A program made the position numbers and the translations under genes. A DNA stretch of 64,000 nt from Devosia sp. GTDB lineage: Bacteria > Pseudomonadota > Alphaproteobacteria > Rhizobiales > Devosiaceae. Positions 1-8,380 of this stretch are shown here, piece by piece. The DNA lies in assembly GCF_025809055.1 (NCBI RefSeq), contig NZ_CP075529.1, positions 3,273,501 to 3,337,500 of the forward strand. Reading direction: 5' to 3'. The notes under the pieces were generated by a model. It worked only from the letters and a program-made list of their open reading frames with translations. It was not told where the DNA came from and did no database searches. Every line of letters begins with the position of its first letter. Position 1 is the stretch's first letter.

Positions 1-273
1 TCTCTCGTTCGGCGGCGTGGAGGATTTGCCTGGGCAGGGGCGGCGGGATCCTGCGTCGGCGGGTTGCCGGCGGCGAGGCCCTGTGTCGAAAGTCCGTAGG
101 CGCACGACTGCCGCGCATCGGCAGGCCATGGCGCATCACCGCCGAATGAGCAGCTCTGCCTCTCCCGCGAGAGCGGCGTTGGCATCTCGCCCATTACTAT
201 ATCTGGTGCGCAAGGGGCTTGCTTCAAGACCCCGCCTCCAGGCTAATCAGTGAGCCCCAACTGGAGGCACGCC
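1..273. other. Upstream stretch without a supportable gene
   Basis: No frame shows recognisable protein sequence. The open frames here are short and arginine-rich, as expected for chance frames in GC-rich DNA. It may hold the tail of a gene lying outside the window and the promoter of the monooxygenase that starts at 274. Confidence 0.5.
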
Positions 274-1725
274 ATGACCGATCATGCCGTTATCATCGCC
301 GGCGCCGGCCCCACCGGGCTCATGCTTGGCGCCGAACTGCGTCTCGGCGGAGCCGATGTGCTCGTCATCGAAAAGCGCAGCGATGCGCTGCGCGTCCAGC
401 CCGGGGCACTTGGCCTTCATGCGCGCACGATCGAACTCCTTGACCAGCGCGGCATAGCCGGCCGCTTCCTCGCCGAGGGCACACCCATGCAGGTCGTCGG
501 CTTTGCCGGTGCCCGGCTGGACATCAGTGACTTTCCCACGCGCCACAACTATGGCCTGTCGCTCATCCAGAAGCACAGCGAGCGCCTGCTCGGCGACTGG
601 GCGGAGGAACTGGGCGTGCCCATCCTGCGCGGCGTGGCGATCGAATCGCTGACCCAGGACGGCACCGGCGTTTCGGTGCAGTTGAGCGACGGCCGCGAGT
701 TGCGCGCCGGCTTTCTCGTCGGCTGTGACGGTGGCCGGAGCCTCGTGCGCAAGGCGGCCGGTATCGGTTTTCCGGGCTCGGACGCCACCCTCAGTCACCT
801 GCTGGCGGAGGTGGATATGGCGGTCGAACCGCCCTTCGGCCTGCGCAGTGATGCTATCGGCACCCACGCTCTGAGCCAGACCGAGACCGGCAAGGTGGGT
901 GTGATGGTCACTGAGGGGGCCATCGGCAGCGGCCCGGTCACGCTCGATCACCTGCGCGCGGCGCTGGTGGCGCATTACGGTACCGATTTCGGTATGTCCA
1001 ACCCGACCTACATGACCCGCTTCACCGACATGACGCGGCAGGCGGACCAATACCGGAAGGGGCGGGTGCTGCTGGCGGGCGACGCTGCCCATATCCACTA
1101 TCCGGCCGGCGGGTTCGGCATGGGCATTGGCCTGGCCGATGCGGTCAATCTGGGCTGGAAGCTGGCACTTGTGGCGAACGGCGAGGCTCCCGGTTCGCTG
1201 CTCGACACCTATCACGCCGAGCGCCATCCGGCGGCGGCACGGCTATTGCGCTACACCATGGCCAGCGTCGCCCTGACCCGCACCGATGAGCGGTCCCGAG
1301 CCGTCGCCGCGATCATGGGCGAACTCATGGCCCTGCCGGACAGCGCCCGAATGGTGGCCGGCGACATGTCGGGTCTCAGTCTGCGCTACGATCTGGGCGA
1401 AGGGCATCCGCTGCTCGGCCGCCGCATGCCGGATCTCGAACTAAGAACCGATGCCGGAACCAGGCGGGTTTTCGACATGCTCCACGACGCGAAGCCGCTC
1501 CTGCTCAGTTTCAACCCCGGAGGCGGGGTCGAGCCCGGGCCCTGGGCGCAGCGCCTCAAACTGGTCGAGGCTCGCTATAGCGGAGCCTGGACGCTGCCGG
1601 TCATCGGCGCGGTGCCCGCGCCCGCCGCGGTCCTGGTGCGTCCGGATGGCCATGTCGCCTGGGTGGGTGACCGCCAGGGTGAAGGGCTGGACGCGGTGCT
1701 GTCGCGCTGGTTCCGCGCGGACTGA
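274..1725 (+). CDS. FAD-dependent aromatic-ring monooxygenase (PheA/TfdB-type)
   Basis: The 483-residue product looks like a soluble class A flavoprotein monooxygenase that would hydroxylate an aromatic or polyketide-like substrate using NAD(P)H and O2. The dinucleotide-binding motif GAGPTGLMLG lies close to the N-terminus, the mid-protein DG motif is GCDGGRS, and the second FAD motif GDAAHIHYPAGGFGMG is intact. The last ~100 residues (from MPDLELRTDAG) resemble the thioredoxin-like C-terminal domain of the phenol hydroxylase group. The ATG at 274 is chosen because TGGAGG lies 7 bases upstream; an in-frame GTG at 250 has no such site. The substrate is unknown. The next gene is convergent, so this one is probably transcribed alone. 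Confidence 0.85.
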   Translation: MTDHAVIIAGAGPTGLMLGAELRLGGADVLVIEKRSDALRVQPGALGLHARTIELLDQRGIAGRFLAEGTPMQVVGFAGARLDISDFPTRHNYGLSLIQKHSERLLGDWAEELGVPILRGVAIESLTQDGTGVSVQLSDGRELRAGFLVGCDGGRSLVRKAAGIGFPGSDATLSHLLAEVDMAVEPPFGLRSDAIGTHALSQTETGKVGVMVTEGAIGSGPVTLDHLRAALVAHYGTDFGMSNPTYMTRFTDMTRQADQYRKGRVLLAGDAAHIHYPAGGFGMGIGLADAVNLGWKLALVANGEAPGSLLDTYHAERHPAAARLLRYTMASVALTRTDERSRAVAAIMGELMALPDSARMVAGDMSGLSLRYDLGEGHPLLGRRMPDLELRTDAGTRRVFDMLHDAKPLLLSFNPGGGVEPGPWAQRLKLVEARYSGAWTLPVIGAVPAPAAVLVRPDGHVAWVGDRQGEGLDAVLSRWFRAD

Positions 1726-1741
1726 TCGCGATCGCTCCGGC

Positions 1742-2656
1742 TCAGGCCGGAAACGTCACGCCGGCCAGTCGCTCCGATGCCGACCACAATTGCTGCGCCA
1801 TGGGCACGTCATTGGCCTGCGGTGGCACCTTTGATGGGGCGGGATAGCCGCGGATTTCGTTGAGCATGTCGGGCCCGTAATAGCCGCCCGGCTGGGCCGC
1901 GGGGGCGGTGGCTGCATAGAGCGTCGGCAGGGCGCCCTGTGCCGCCGATTGCAGCAGGAAACCAAAGAGGGACCGGACTCGGCCCACCAGGCTCCCCCGT
2001 CCCGGACCATTGTGCAACAGGTCCGTGCGTGAAATGCCCGGATGGGCGGCGAGGCTGGCAATGCCCCACCCGCCGGCCGCGCTGCGCCGTTGCAGCTCGA
2101 AGGCGAACATCAGGCAGGCCAACTTGGATTGGCTATAGGCCCGCATGGGGACATAGGGGTTCGACTGCAGGTCATCGAGATCGATCCTGCCATCGCGTGC
2201 CGCCACGCTGGACAGCGACACGACCCGCGGCTGCTCGCCCTTGCGCAGCAGTGGCAGCAGGTGGGCGGTCAGCGCGAAGTGGCCGAGATAATTGGTGCCG
2301 AACTGCATTTCGAAACCATCTGCCGTTTCCTGCCGGGTCGGCGGCACCATGACGCCGGCATTGTTGATCAACAGGTCCAGCCTGTCATGGCGCTGCGCTA
2401 TATTTTCGGCGAACGCCGCGACCGATGTGAGATCGGCCAGGTCCAGTTGCCCGAAACTGACCCTGGCCCCGGGCACGGCGGCTCTGATGCCGGCAATCGC
2501 GGCCGCGCCTTTTTCCGCATTTCGCCCGGCAATGATGACTTCGGCGCCCGCGCGGGACAATTCCAGCGCGTCTTCATAGCCGAGCCCACCGGTGCCGGTG
2601 ACGACCGCGATGCGGCCGGTCTGCGGGGGGATTTCCGAAGCGGTCCATTTTGCCAT
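1742..2656 (-). CDS. SDR-family oxidoreductase under TetR-type control
   Basis: A 304-residue short-chain dehydrogenase/reductase of the longer retinol-dehydrogenase-like kind. It has the nucleotide-binding loop TGTGGLGY, the structural NNAG motif, a catalytic Ser in VVSLSSVAA and the YSQSK active-site Tyr/Lys pair. The start is the ATG reading MAKW; upstream codons in this frame cross the operator region and are not credible coding sequence. It is transcribed divergently from a TetR regulator, and the ~75-bp gap holds two near-identical palindromes, so its expression is very probably controlled by that regulator. The substrate cannot be told from sequence; detoxification of a small carbonyl or alcohol is a guess. 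Confidence 0.88.
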   Translation of the reverse strand: MAKWTASEIPPQTGRIAVVTGTGGLGYEDALELSRAGAEVIIAGRNAEKGAAAIAGIRAAVPGARVSFGQLDLADLTSVAAFAENIAQRHDRLDLLINNAGVMVPPTRQETADGFEMQFGTNYLGHFALTAHLLPLLRKGEQPRVVSLSSVAARDGRIDLDDLQSNPYVPMRAYSQSKLACLMFAFELQRRSAAGGWGIASLAAHPGISRTDLLHNGPGRGSLVGRVRSLFGFLLQSAAQGALPTLYAATAPAAQPGGYYGPDMLNEIRGYPAPSKVPPQANDVPMAQQLWSASERLAGVTFPA

Positions 2657-2679
2657 AGATATACACCGAGGTCTTGATG

Positions 2680-2717
2680 TTGCACTGAGTGCAGGTTTTA
2701 TATTGCACTCAGTGCAA
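2680..2717. promoter_or_regulatory. Tandem TetR-type operator palindromes
   Basis: Two palindromes sit between the divergent SDR and TetR genes: TGCACTGAGTGCA centred at 2687 and TTGCACTCAGTGCAA centred at 2710. They share the half-site TGCACT/AGTGCA and their centres are 23 bp apart. Position and symmetry fit autoregulation by the adjacent TetR protein together with control of the SDR gene. Confidence 0.8.
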
Positions 2718-2732
2718 CTTTGGCAAGTGGGT

Positions 2733-3323
2733 ATGGAAATGAGTGACGAAGCGGGCCCCGGACGGCGGGAACAGAAGCGCCAGCAGACACGCCAGCGCAT
2801 TATCGACGCAGGCCTCAGCCTGTTCAGGGCCGACGGATTTGAACCCACGACCATTGACGCCATTGCGCTCGCTGCGGGCATTTCGCGCCGCAGCTTCTTT
2901 CACTATTTCAAGAGCAAGGACGAAATCGTCCTGTCGCTGCACAAAGGCTTTGCCGCGCCGCTGGCGCAGGCATTGGCACAAAGGCCAGAGGGGCAGGGTC
3001 CGTTTGCGGCGGTGCGACAGGCGAGCATTCGCATTGCCGAGGGTTATCCGCTCGAAGACCTGATCGCCATTGACCGCCTGATGCTCTCGAGCCCGGTGGT
3101 GCGCGCCAGCAAGCAGGCCGGCTATGCCCGCGACGAGGCGGAGCTTTTCGAGTCGCTCAGGTCGTGCTGGCCTGAAGCTGACGCGCTCGATCTGCGCCTT
3201 TTGGCCATGGTCACGATCGGTATTGCACGGGTGTCGCTGGATGCCTGGCGCGATGCCGGCGCAGACCGGCCGCTGGCCGAGCATGTGGCGGCCGCCTTCG
3301 ACGCCATCGGCGCCTGGAGGTGA
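2733..3323 (+). CDS. TetR/AcrR-family transcriptional regulator
   Basis: About 196 residues. The N-terminal TetR DNA-binding domain is clear: RQRIIDAGLSLFRADGFEPTT, then a helix-turn-helix ending in the diagnostic FFHYFKSKDEIV. The C-terminal half is the variable ligand-binding region. Two in-frame ATGs (2733 and 2739) are possible and neither has a strong ribosome binding site, so the start is uncertain by two codons. It is divergent from the SDR gene, with two palindromic operators in the gap. The likely role is repression of the SDR gene until an unknown small ligand binds. Confidence 0.88.
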   Translation: MEMSDEAGPGRREQKRQQTRQRIIDAGLSLFRADGFEPTTIDAIALAAGISRRSFFHYFKSKDEIVLSLHKGFAAPLAQALAQRPEGQGPFAAVRQASIRIAEGYPLEDLIAIDRLMLSSPVVRASKQAGYARDEAELFESLRSCWPEADALDLRLLAMVTIGIARVSLDAWRDAGADRPLAEHVAAAFDAIGAWR

Positions 3324-3332
3324 CCGGCGCGG

Positions 3333-4613
3333 TCAGCCCCCGAGGCTTGGCAGTGTGAGATCGCCCGAGGTCAGCTTGCTGGCGGTAAGGGCCGGATCGG
3401 CCTTTTCGCGCGGCAGCTCGAGCGCTGTCCAGACGCTCACCAGGGCGTGGCGCAACTCGAAGATCATTTCGTCGCTGTGCAGCGGCGTCGGGGTGATGCG
3501 CAGCCGCTCGGTGCCCTTGGGCACTGTGGGGTAGTTGATCGGCTGGATGTAGATATTGTGCTTGTCCATCAGCATGTCGCTGGCGGCCTTGACCAGGCGC
3601 GCATCGCCCACGATCAGCGGCACGATATGGGTCGGCGTATCCATTACCGGCAGGCCGGCATCGGCCAGAATGGCCTTGGTCAGCCGCGCCTGGCGCTGGT
3701 GCATCAACCGTTCCTGGCCATTGCCCTTGAGATGTTCGATCGAGGCGCGGGCGGCCGCGCAGAGCGGCGGGGGCAGGGCGGTGGTGAAGATGAATTCGGG
3801 TGCATAGGAGCGCACGGCATCGACGATGGCGCGATTGGCGGCGATATAGCCGCCCATGGTGCCAAAGCCCTTGGCCAGCGTGCCCTCGATGATGTCGATC
3901 CGCTCCATCAGGCCTTCGCGCTCGGCAATGCCGCCGCCGCGCGGGCCATACATGCCCACGGCATGAACTTCGTCGATATAGGTCAGCGCACCGAACTCTT
4001 CGGCCAGGTCGCAGATTTCCTTGATCGGCGCGATATCGCCATCCATGGAATAGACCGACTCGAAGGCGATCAGTTTTGGCCGCTTGCGGTCGACATGGCT
4101 CAGAAGTTCGCGCAGATGCGCCACGTCATTGTGCCGGAAAATCTTCTTTTCCATGCCCGACTGGCGCACGCCCTGGATCATCGAGGCGTGATTGAGCTGG
4201 TCGGAAAAGATGATGCAGTCCGGCAGGAGGCGCGTAATGGTCGAGAGCGCCGCTTCGTTGGACACGAAGCCGGAGGTGAACACCAGGGCCGCTTCCTTGC
4301 GATGCAGGTCGGCCAGCGAGCGCTCGAGCTCGACCAACGGCCGGTTGGTGCCCGAAATATTGCGCGTGCCGCCCGCGCCGACACCCATTGCGCCCGCGGT
4401 TTCCTGCATGGCGGCGACGACCTTTTCGTGCTGGCCCATGCCCAGATAATCGTTGGAACACCAGATGGTGATCTCGCGGGCATTGCCGGTTTCGTCGCGA
4501 TAGACGGCGCGGGGGAAGCGGCCGGCGATGCGTTCGAGATCGGCGAAAACGCGATAGCGCTTTTCTGCCCGCAGTGCGTCCACTGCATCCTCGAAGATAC
4601 CGCGATAGTCCAT
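3333..4613 (-). CDS. hemA: 5-aminolevulinate synthase
   Basis: The 426-residue PLP enzyme condenses glycine and succinyl-CoA to 5-aminolevulinate, the first step of tetrapyrrole synthesis by the C4 route used in Alphaproteobacteria. The PLP lysine is Lys248 in TLAKGFGTMGG, the same number as in the well-studied Rhodobacter enzyme. Other landmarks are CSNDYLGMG near the N-terminus, GTRNISGT, and the Asp in YIDEVHAVG. Length is typical for bacterial ALAS. The gene stands alone on the minus strand. An FNR/FixK-type palindrome lies 88 bp upstream of the start (4701-4714), suggesting control by oxygen. Confidence 0.97.
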   Translation of the reverse strand: MDYRGIFEDAVDALRAEKRYRVFADLERIAGRFPRAVYRDETGNAREITIWCSNDYLGMGQHEKVVAAMQETAGAMGVGAGGTRNISGTNRPLVELERSLADLHRKEAALVFTSGFVSNEAALSTITRLLPDCIIFSDQLNHASMIQGVRQSGMEKKIFRHNDVAHLRELLSHVDRKRPKLIAFESVYSMDGDIAPIKEICDLAEEFGALTYIDEVHAVGMYGPRGGGIAEREGLMERIDIIEGTLAKGFGTMGGYIAANRAIVDAVRSYAPEFIFTTALPPPLCAAARASIEHLKGNGQERLMHQRQARLTKAILADAGLPVMDTPTHIVPLIVGDARLVKAASDMLMDKHNIYIQPINYPTVPKGTERLRITPTPLHSDEMIFELRHALVSVWTALELPREKADPALTASKLTSGDLTLPSLGG

Positions 4614-4940
4614 GGGGCCGTTCCTTCACCTGTGGCGCAGATACGGCAGGGGCCCGTTTTCTGCGTCACCTGAGACTTACCTAAGTCCGTCGCCGCCAGC
4701 TTGACATAGGTCAATTCGACGCGCCGCCAAGTGTTTAATGCCTCCCCGGCGCCATTGCAAACATAAGAGTCATTCTAAACTGGTATCGGCCCTTCGCCTG
4801 AACTGCTTGTGATCCGATTTCGACGCCACCGCCCTTGAACGCGGGTTAACCGGCCATGGCGTAATGTGTTGATAGTGTGGCGCATGTGCGCTTAGATCAC
4901 ATTGCGGCCAAATTTTATCGGGGGGCAGGGGAGGTCCATC
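4614..4940. other. Regulatory gap between hemA and the acyltransferase-like gene
   Basis: This 327-bp divergent gap has no protein-like frame. It carries the FNR/FixK-like box at 4701-4714 on the hemA side. A partial match to an Irr-type half-site (TTTAGAA on the minus strand, near 4773-4779) is present but its partner half is poor. Both genes must start transcription from here. Confidence 0.6.
4701..4714. promoter_or_regulatory. FNR/FixK-type box upstream of hemA
   Basis: TTGACATAGGTCAA is a dyad (TTGAC-N4-GTCAA) that fits the TTGA-N6-TCAA consensus of the Crp/Fnr family regulators FNR, FnrL and FixK. It lies 88 bp upstream of the hemA start codon. Anaerobic activation of ALAS synthase genes through such boxes is known in other Alphaproteobacteria; the assignment here is inference. 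Confidence 0.65.
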
Positions 4941-6266
4941 GTGAAGAGTTTTTCATCGTCCAGTTTTGCCGGGCAACAGGCGGACGCCTATGCTCTGGCC
5001 AAGGCCGCCGTGCAGCACAATCCCCAGGCCCTGTTCACAGATTTCCAGTGGTTCCTCTATGAGGGCCGCGACACGGTGTTCTTCACCGCCTTTTCGACCC
5101 AGAGCTACGACAAGGACGGGCTGGGCAATATGGTGGCCGAAATGGTCGCTCTGGCGCCGCAACTGACCCATGGCTTTGTCGGCGCCCAGCCGGGCCAACC
5201 CTTTCCCAAGCACCTGCTCGACGCCATTACCTCGGTGGAAATGGTCGACGAACTGGACGGCTATCCGGACAAGTGGCTGAGCAAGTCGGCCGATATTTTC
5301 GAGCACAAGGACCTGCCGCTGTTCCGCGTCATGGCCGTGGTGCGCCGGGGCGGCCCGGACGCCCAGGGTCGCGCCTCGGTGATCCAGGTCCGCTCCAGCC
5401 ATGCCCTGATGGAAGGGTCCGATTCCGCGCTGCTGACACGCTCGTCCTCGGCCGGCCACGGCGTGCAATCGGACAAGGGGCACAAGCTGCCCTTCCGCGA
5501 CCGGATGCGGAGCGCCCTGCGCGGCGGGCTCACCGCCTTCATCTATCTGGTCATGGCCAATATCCTGGCGCCCAAGGAAAAGCCCTGGGGGTTCAAGACC
5601 CTGGCCATCGAGCGCCATCGCCTGCGCCTGCTCGCCAACAAGCTGGGCGTGCGCCAGCGCTCGCTGATGTTCGCTCTGGTGACCCATGCGCTCAATGGCG
5701 AGGGCGCCGAAAAGCTGATGAGCAAGAAGGTGATCGGCGCTGCCTACACCATGCTCGACACCAAGCGAAACAATACCGACGACGACTTCTTCCGCGTCCG
5801 GGCGCTGGAAGCCAAGTTCAAGGTCATGGAAGACTTCGTGGAATATGTCCGGGCCGTCGACGACACGGTAGCCGGCATCGAACAGAAGGATATCACCTCC
5901 TTCCAGGTCGTGATCAATTCCATGTTCAAGGCCATGCGCACGCTCAACCGGTTCATTCCGGCGCTGCCCAATCGCCGCTTCTGGCGGTTCAATGGCGGCA
6001 TGCACATCGTTTTGACCCTGGTGCCGCCACATCGCACCTATGGCCCGATGACCCACGGCATGGTCGAGCCGCTCTATTGCGGCGCCTGGCACACCGAGGT
6101 GAATATCTGCACCTTCTGCCCGGGCCGGGAGTATGTGACGCTCAACTTCTCCATGGAGCAGCGCCATATCGCCAATGTCGACAAGATCCTCGCGCTACTG
6201 GATGAAGTCGAAACGCGCGACGTCACCCCCCATGTCATGGCCCCATCGGTCGAGCGCCTGCGCTGA
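4941..6266 (+). CDS. Putative acyltransferase of the WS/DGAT-condensation superfamily
   Basis: About 441 residues, start GTG 4941 with GGGGAGG six bases upstream. The layout resembles wax ester synthase/diacylglycerol acyltransferases and other condensation-fold enzymes: a His-containing motif SSHALMEGSDSALL where the family has HHxxxDG, a central stretch (ANKLGVRQRSLMFALVTHAL) resembling the family's second half, and a hydrophobic segment near GGLTAFIYLVMANIL. The second His of the motif is Ala and the Asp is Glu, so activity or substrate may differ. No lipid genes are adjacent; the gene is divergent from hemA. The family assignment is by motif resemblance only and the substrate is unknown. 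Confidence 0.5.
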   Translation: MKSFSSSSFAGQQADAYALAKAAVQHNPQALFTDFQWFLYEGRDTVFFTAFSTQSYDKDGLGNMVAEMVALAPQLTHGFVGAQPGQPFPKHLLDAITSVEMVDELDGYPDKWLSKSADIFEHKDLPLFRVMAVVRRGGPDAQGRASVIQVRSSHALMEGSDSALLTRSSSAGHGVQSDKGHKLPFRDRMRSALRGGLTAFIYLVMANILAPKEKPWGFKTLAIERHRLRLLANKLGVRQRSLMFALVTHALNGEGAEKLMSKKVIGAAYTMLDTKRNNTDDDFFRVRALEAKFKVMEDFVEYVRAVDDTVAGIEQKDITSFQVVINSMFKAMRTLNRFIPALPNRRFWRFNGGMHIVLTLVPPHRTYGPMTHGMVEPLYCGAWHTEVNICTFCPGREYVTLNFSMEQRHIANVDKILALLDEVETRDVTPHVMAPSVERLR

Positions 6267-6300
6267 TCTGCGCAGGTTGCTCTGTGCAACCGGCCTGCAA

Positions 6301-6330
6301 TTGACACCTGATGTACGTACATCAGAATAC
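6301..6330 (+). promoter_or_regulatory. Promoter with embedded 18-bp palindromic operator
   Basis: A consensus -35 element TTGACA (6301-6306) is followed at 17-18 bp by an AGAATA/GAATAC -10-like element. The perfect palindrome CTGATGTACGTACATCAG (6308-6325) fills the spacer and touches the -10. Such a position implies repression of the SDR gene that starts at 6396. The TGTAC/GTACA core resembles GntR-family operators. No regulator of that kind is encoded in the window. Confidence 0.7.
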
Positions 6331-6395
6331 TCTTGCCGACCGCAACCGCCTGACGGTATTGCTGGCACCATGCTTCCAAGCGGGACCAGTACGCC

Positions 6396-7163
6396 ATGAC
6401 CTTTGCCAGCTATCCAAGCCTTGCCGACCGCCCGGTGGTTATTTCCGGCGGTGCCTCCGGCATCGGTGAAGCCATGGTCCGCGCCTTTGCTGCGCAGGGG
6501 GCCAGGGTCGGCTTCGTCGATATTGCCGCCGAAGCCGGTGAGGCGCTGGCCGCCGAATTGACCGGACTGGGGCAGACAGCCCGCTTCATCCGCTGCGACG
6601 TCACCGATATCCCGGCCTATCAGGCGGCCATTGGCGATCTGGCACTGGCCCATGGCGATGCCCGTGTGCTGGTCAACAATGCCGCCCACGACCAGCGGCA
6701 CCGCTGGGAAGACGTCACGCCCGATGAGTGGGACCGGCGCATGGCCGTCAATCTCAAGCATGCCTTCTTCGCCATCCAGGCCGTCGCGCCCGGCATGGCG
6801 GTCGCCGGGGGTGGCGCGGTGATCAACTACGGCTCGATCAGCTGGATGGTGATGACCCCGGGCCTGCCGCTCTACGAAACCGCCAAGGCCGCCATACACG
6901 GCCTCACCCGCTCCATGGCGCGCGAACTCGGGCCTTCCTCCATTCGGGTCAATTCGCTGGTGCCAGGCGCGGTGATGACCCAGCGCCAGCTCGATCTGTG
7001 GATTTCCGCCGAGGCGCTCGCCGACATCAAGCAGAACCAGGCCATACCCGAGGCCCTCACCCCCGAGGACTGCGCCCGCCTCGCCCTGTTCCTCGCCGCC
7101 GACGACAGCGCCATGATCACTGGCCAGCATTTTCTGGTCGATGCAGGCTGGGCGAATGGCTAG
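6396..7163 (+). CDS. SDR-family dehydrogenase, probably acting on a sugar or sugar acid
   Basis: A 255-residue classical short-chain dehydrogenase. Features are the NAD(P)-binding SGGASGIGEA, an acidic residue at the end of beta-2 (GFVDIAAE) favouring NAD, NNAA in place of NNAG, catalytic Ser in INYGSISW, YETAK for the Tyr/Lys pair, and the C-terminal ITGQHFLVDAGW typical of sugar dehydrogenases. The start follows an operator-bearing promoter at 6301-6330, so the gene is probably induced by its substrate. It is monocistronic: the next gene begins with its own leader. The exact substrate is unknown. Confidence 0.87.
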   Translation: MTFASYPSLADRPVVISGGASGIGEAMVRAFAAQGARVGFVDIAAEAGEALAAELTGLGQTARFIRCDVTDIPAYQAAIGDLALAHGDARVLVNNAAHDQRHRWEDVTPDEWDRRMAVNLKHAFFAIQAVAPGMAVAGGGAVINYGSISWMVMTPGLPLYETAKAAIHGLTRSMARELGPSSIRVNSLVPGAVMTQRQLDLWISAEALADIKQNQAIPEALTPEDCARLALFLAADDSAMITGQHFLVDAGWANG

Positions 7164-7281
7164 GGCGCTGGCTGCGGGCACATGCCCGGCGCAGGCTCCT
7201 TCGGGATGAACGGGCGCCGCCCCTTCTGCCCCAAAAAGTGGGCTCCGATCGCCTTGCATTTAATATGACAATGATAGTAAG

Positions 7282-7326
7282 GATTTCTCCCATCCGCCCC
7301 CCGGGGCAGCGCGGATGGGAGAAATC
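7282..7326 (+). promoter_or_regulatory. Perfect 16-bp hairpin covering the ribosome binding site
   Basis: Left arm 7282-7297 (GATTTCTCCCATCCGC) and right arm 7311-7326 are exact reverse complements, with a 13-nt loop. The right arm contains the GGGAGAA ribosome binding site and ends at the base before the ATG at 7327. There is no U-run, so it is not an ordinary terminator. As drawn, the structure would hide the translation start of the binding-protein gene. Confidence 0.75.
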
Positions 7327-8316
7327 ATGAAGCGCCTTCTTGTTGCATTCGCCGTCATGGCAAGCCTGACACTGGCCGCCTCGGCTCAGGACATGCGTGA
7401 CTTTAGTGACGACCTCGGCCGCACCGTCTCCATCCCGGTGAACCCGCAGCGCATTGTGTCGGTTCGCGAGGAGCAATTCACCGCGCCTCTGTGGGAACTG
7501 GGCGCAAACCTGGTGGGCTCGGCCGGCCTCACCGACGCGAACAAGAACGATGGCAAGCCCTATCCGCGCGGCGCTTATGACCTCTTTCACCTGACCTTCG
7601 AGAACAGCGGCCTGACATGGATTGGCGGCCCGAACGAGCCCGATTTCGAAGCCATCGCCGCCCTTGAACCCGATCTCATCCTCGCACCGGCCTGGCAGCA
7701 GGACATTGTCGAGAAATACTCGGCGATCGCCCCCACGGTGATCTTCGACCCGACCAAGGACCGGGCTCTTGATCGCTACCGGCGAATTGCCGATGTGGCC
7801 GGCAAGCTGGATGAGTTCACCCATCGCCTGGAAGGCTACCAGAGCCGGGTCGATGTCTATCGGGCAGTGGTTGCCGACACGATCGGCGATCCTGCGGATG
7901 TCTCGGTGGTCGTCGCCCAGGCCAGCACCGAGGAAGGTGGCGGCATTGCCATCTCCAGCAACAACGAAGCGCTGGGCCAGGTCCTGCACGACCTCGGATT
8001 CGGCATGCCGCAGATAGTTCAGGACCTGGGCCTTGGCAATGACCTGATCAGCGGCGAATTGCTGGAAACCATCCAGGCCGATTTCATGATCGGCACCTAC
8101 AATGTTGCCTGGGGGCAGACGCCCAGTGCCCAGAACGCGGCTTGGGACGAGGTGGCGCCGGGCTGGAAGGACTTCCTGCACGCCGCCCGGCACAACCAGC
8201 ACTTCTACATCGATCGCGAGCCGATGCGGGCCCTCAGTTTCCGCACCCTTGAGGAAACCATGTCCATCATCGCGGCCAACATCGCATCCCGTGGCTTCGT
8301 GCCTCTCGAAGACTAG
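7327..8316 (+). CDS. Periplasmic iron-siderophore-type binding protein (first of a tandem pair)
   Basis: About 329 residues, starting MKRLLVAFAVMASLTLAASAQ, a signal peptide for export to the periplasm. The body matches the FepB/FhuD-like class III binding proteins: DDLGRTVSIPVNPQRIVSVREEQ at the start of the mature protein, then EAIAALEPDLILAP in the first lobe and a long linking helix. It should capture a ferric siderophore or similar chelate for an ABC importer, but no permease or ATPase lies beside it. The ATG at 7327 is preferred over 7315 because GGGAGAA precedes it. Its binding site for ribosomes lies in a perfect hairpin. The next gene is a paralogue about 100 bp downstream. Confidence 0.8.
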   Translation: MKRLLVAFAVMASLTLAASAQDMRDFSDDLGRTVSIPVNPQRIVSVREEQFTAPLWELGANLVGSAGLTDANKNDGKPYPRGAYDLFHLTFENSGLTWIGGPNEPDFEAIAALEPDLILAPAWQQDIVEKYSAIAPTVIFDPTKDRALDRYRRIADVAGKLDEFTHRLEGYQSRVDVYRAVVADTIGDPADVSVVVAQASTEEGGGIAISSNNEALGQVLHDLGFGMPQIVQDLGLGNDLISGELLETIQADFMIGTYNVAWGQTPSAQNAAWDEVAPGWKDFLHAARHNQHFYIDREPMRALSFRTLEETMSIIAANIASRGFVPLED

Positions 8317-8380
8317 TCCGTGAAGGCGCCACGCACCTGCTGCCCCGCCGCATGGGCAGGAGCGTTTTCTTGGAGCGGCC

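Noticed and set aside
1..249. Short plus-strand frames at the window start
   Set aside because: Arginine- and alanine-rich translations with no family resemblance or ribosome binding site.
4766..4782. Irr-type iron control element near hemA
   Set aside because: One half (TTTAGAA) is good but the other matches at only about four of seven positions; left as a note in the gap entry.
7261..7281. Fur box upstream of the first siderophore-binding-protein gene
   Set aside because: The sequence AATATGACAATGATAGTAAG has only partial resemblance to a Fur or RirA site and no clear dyad; not enough to annotate.
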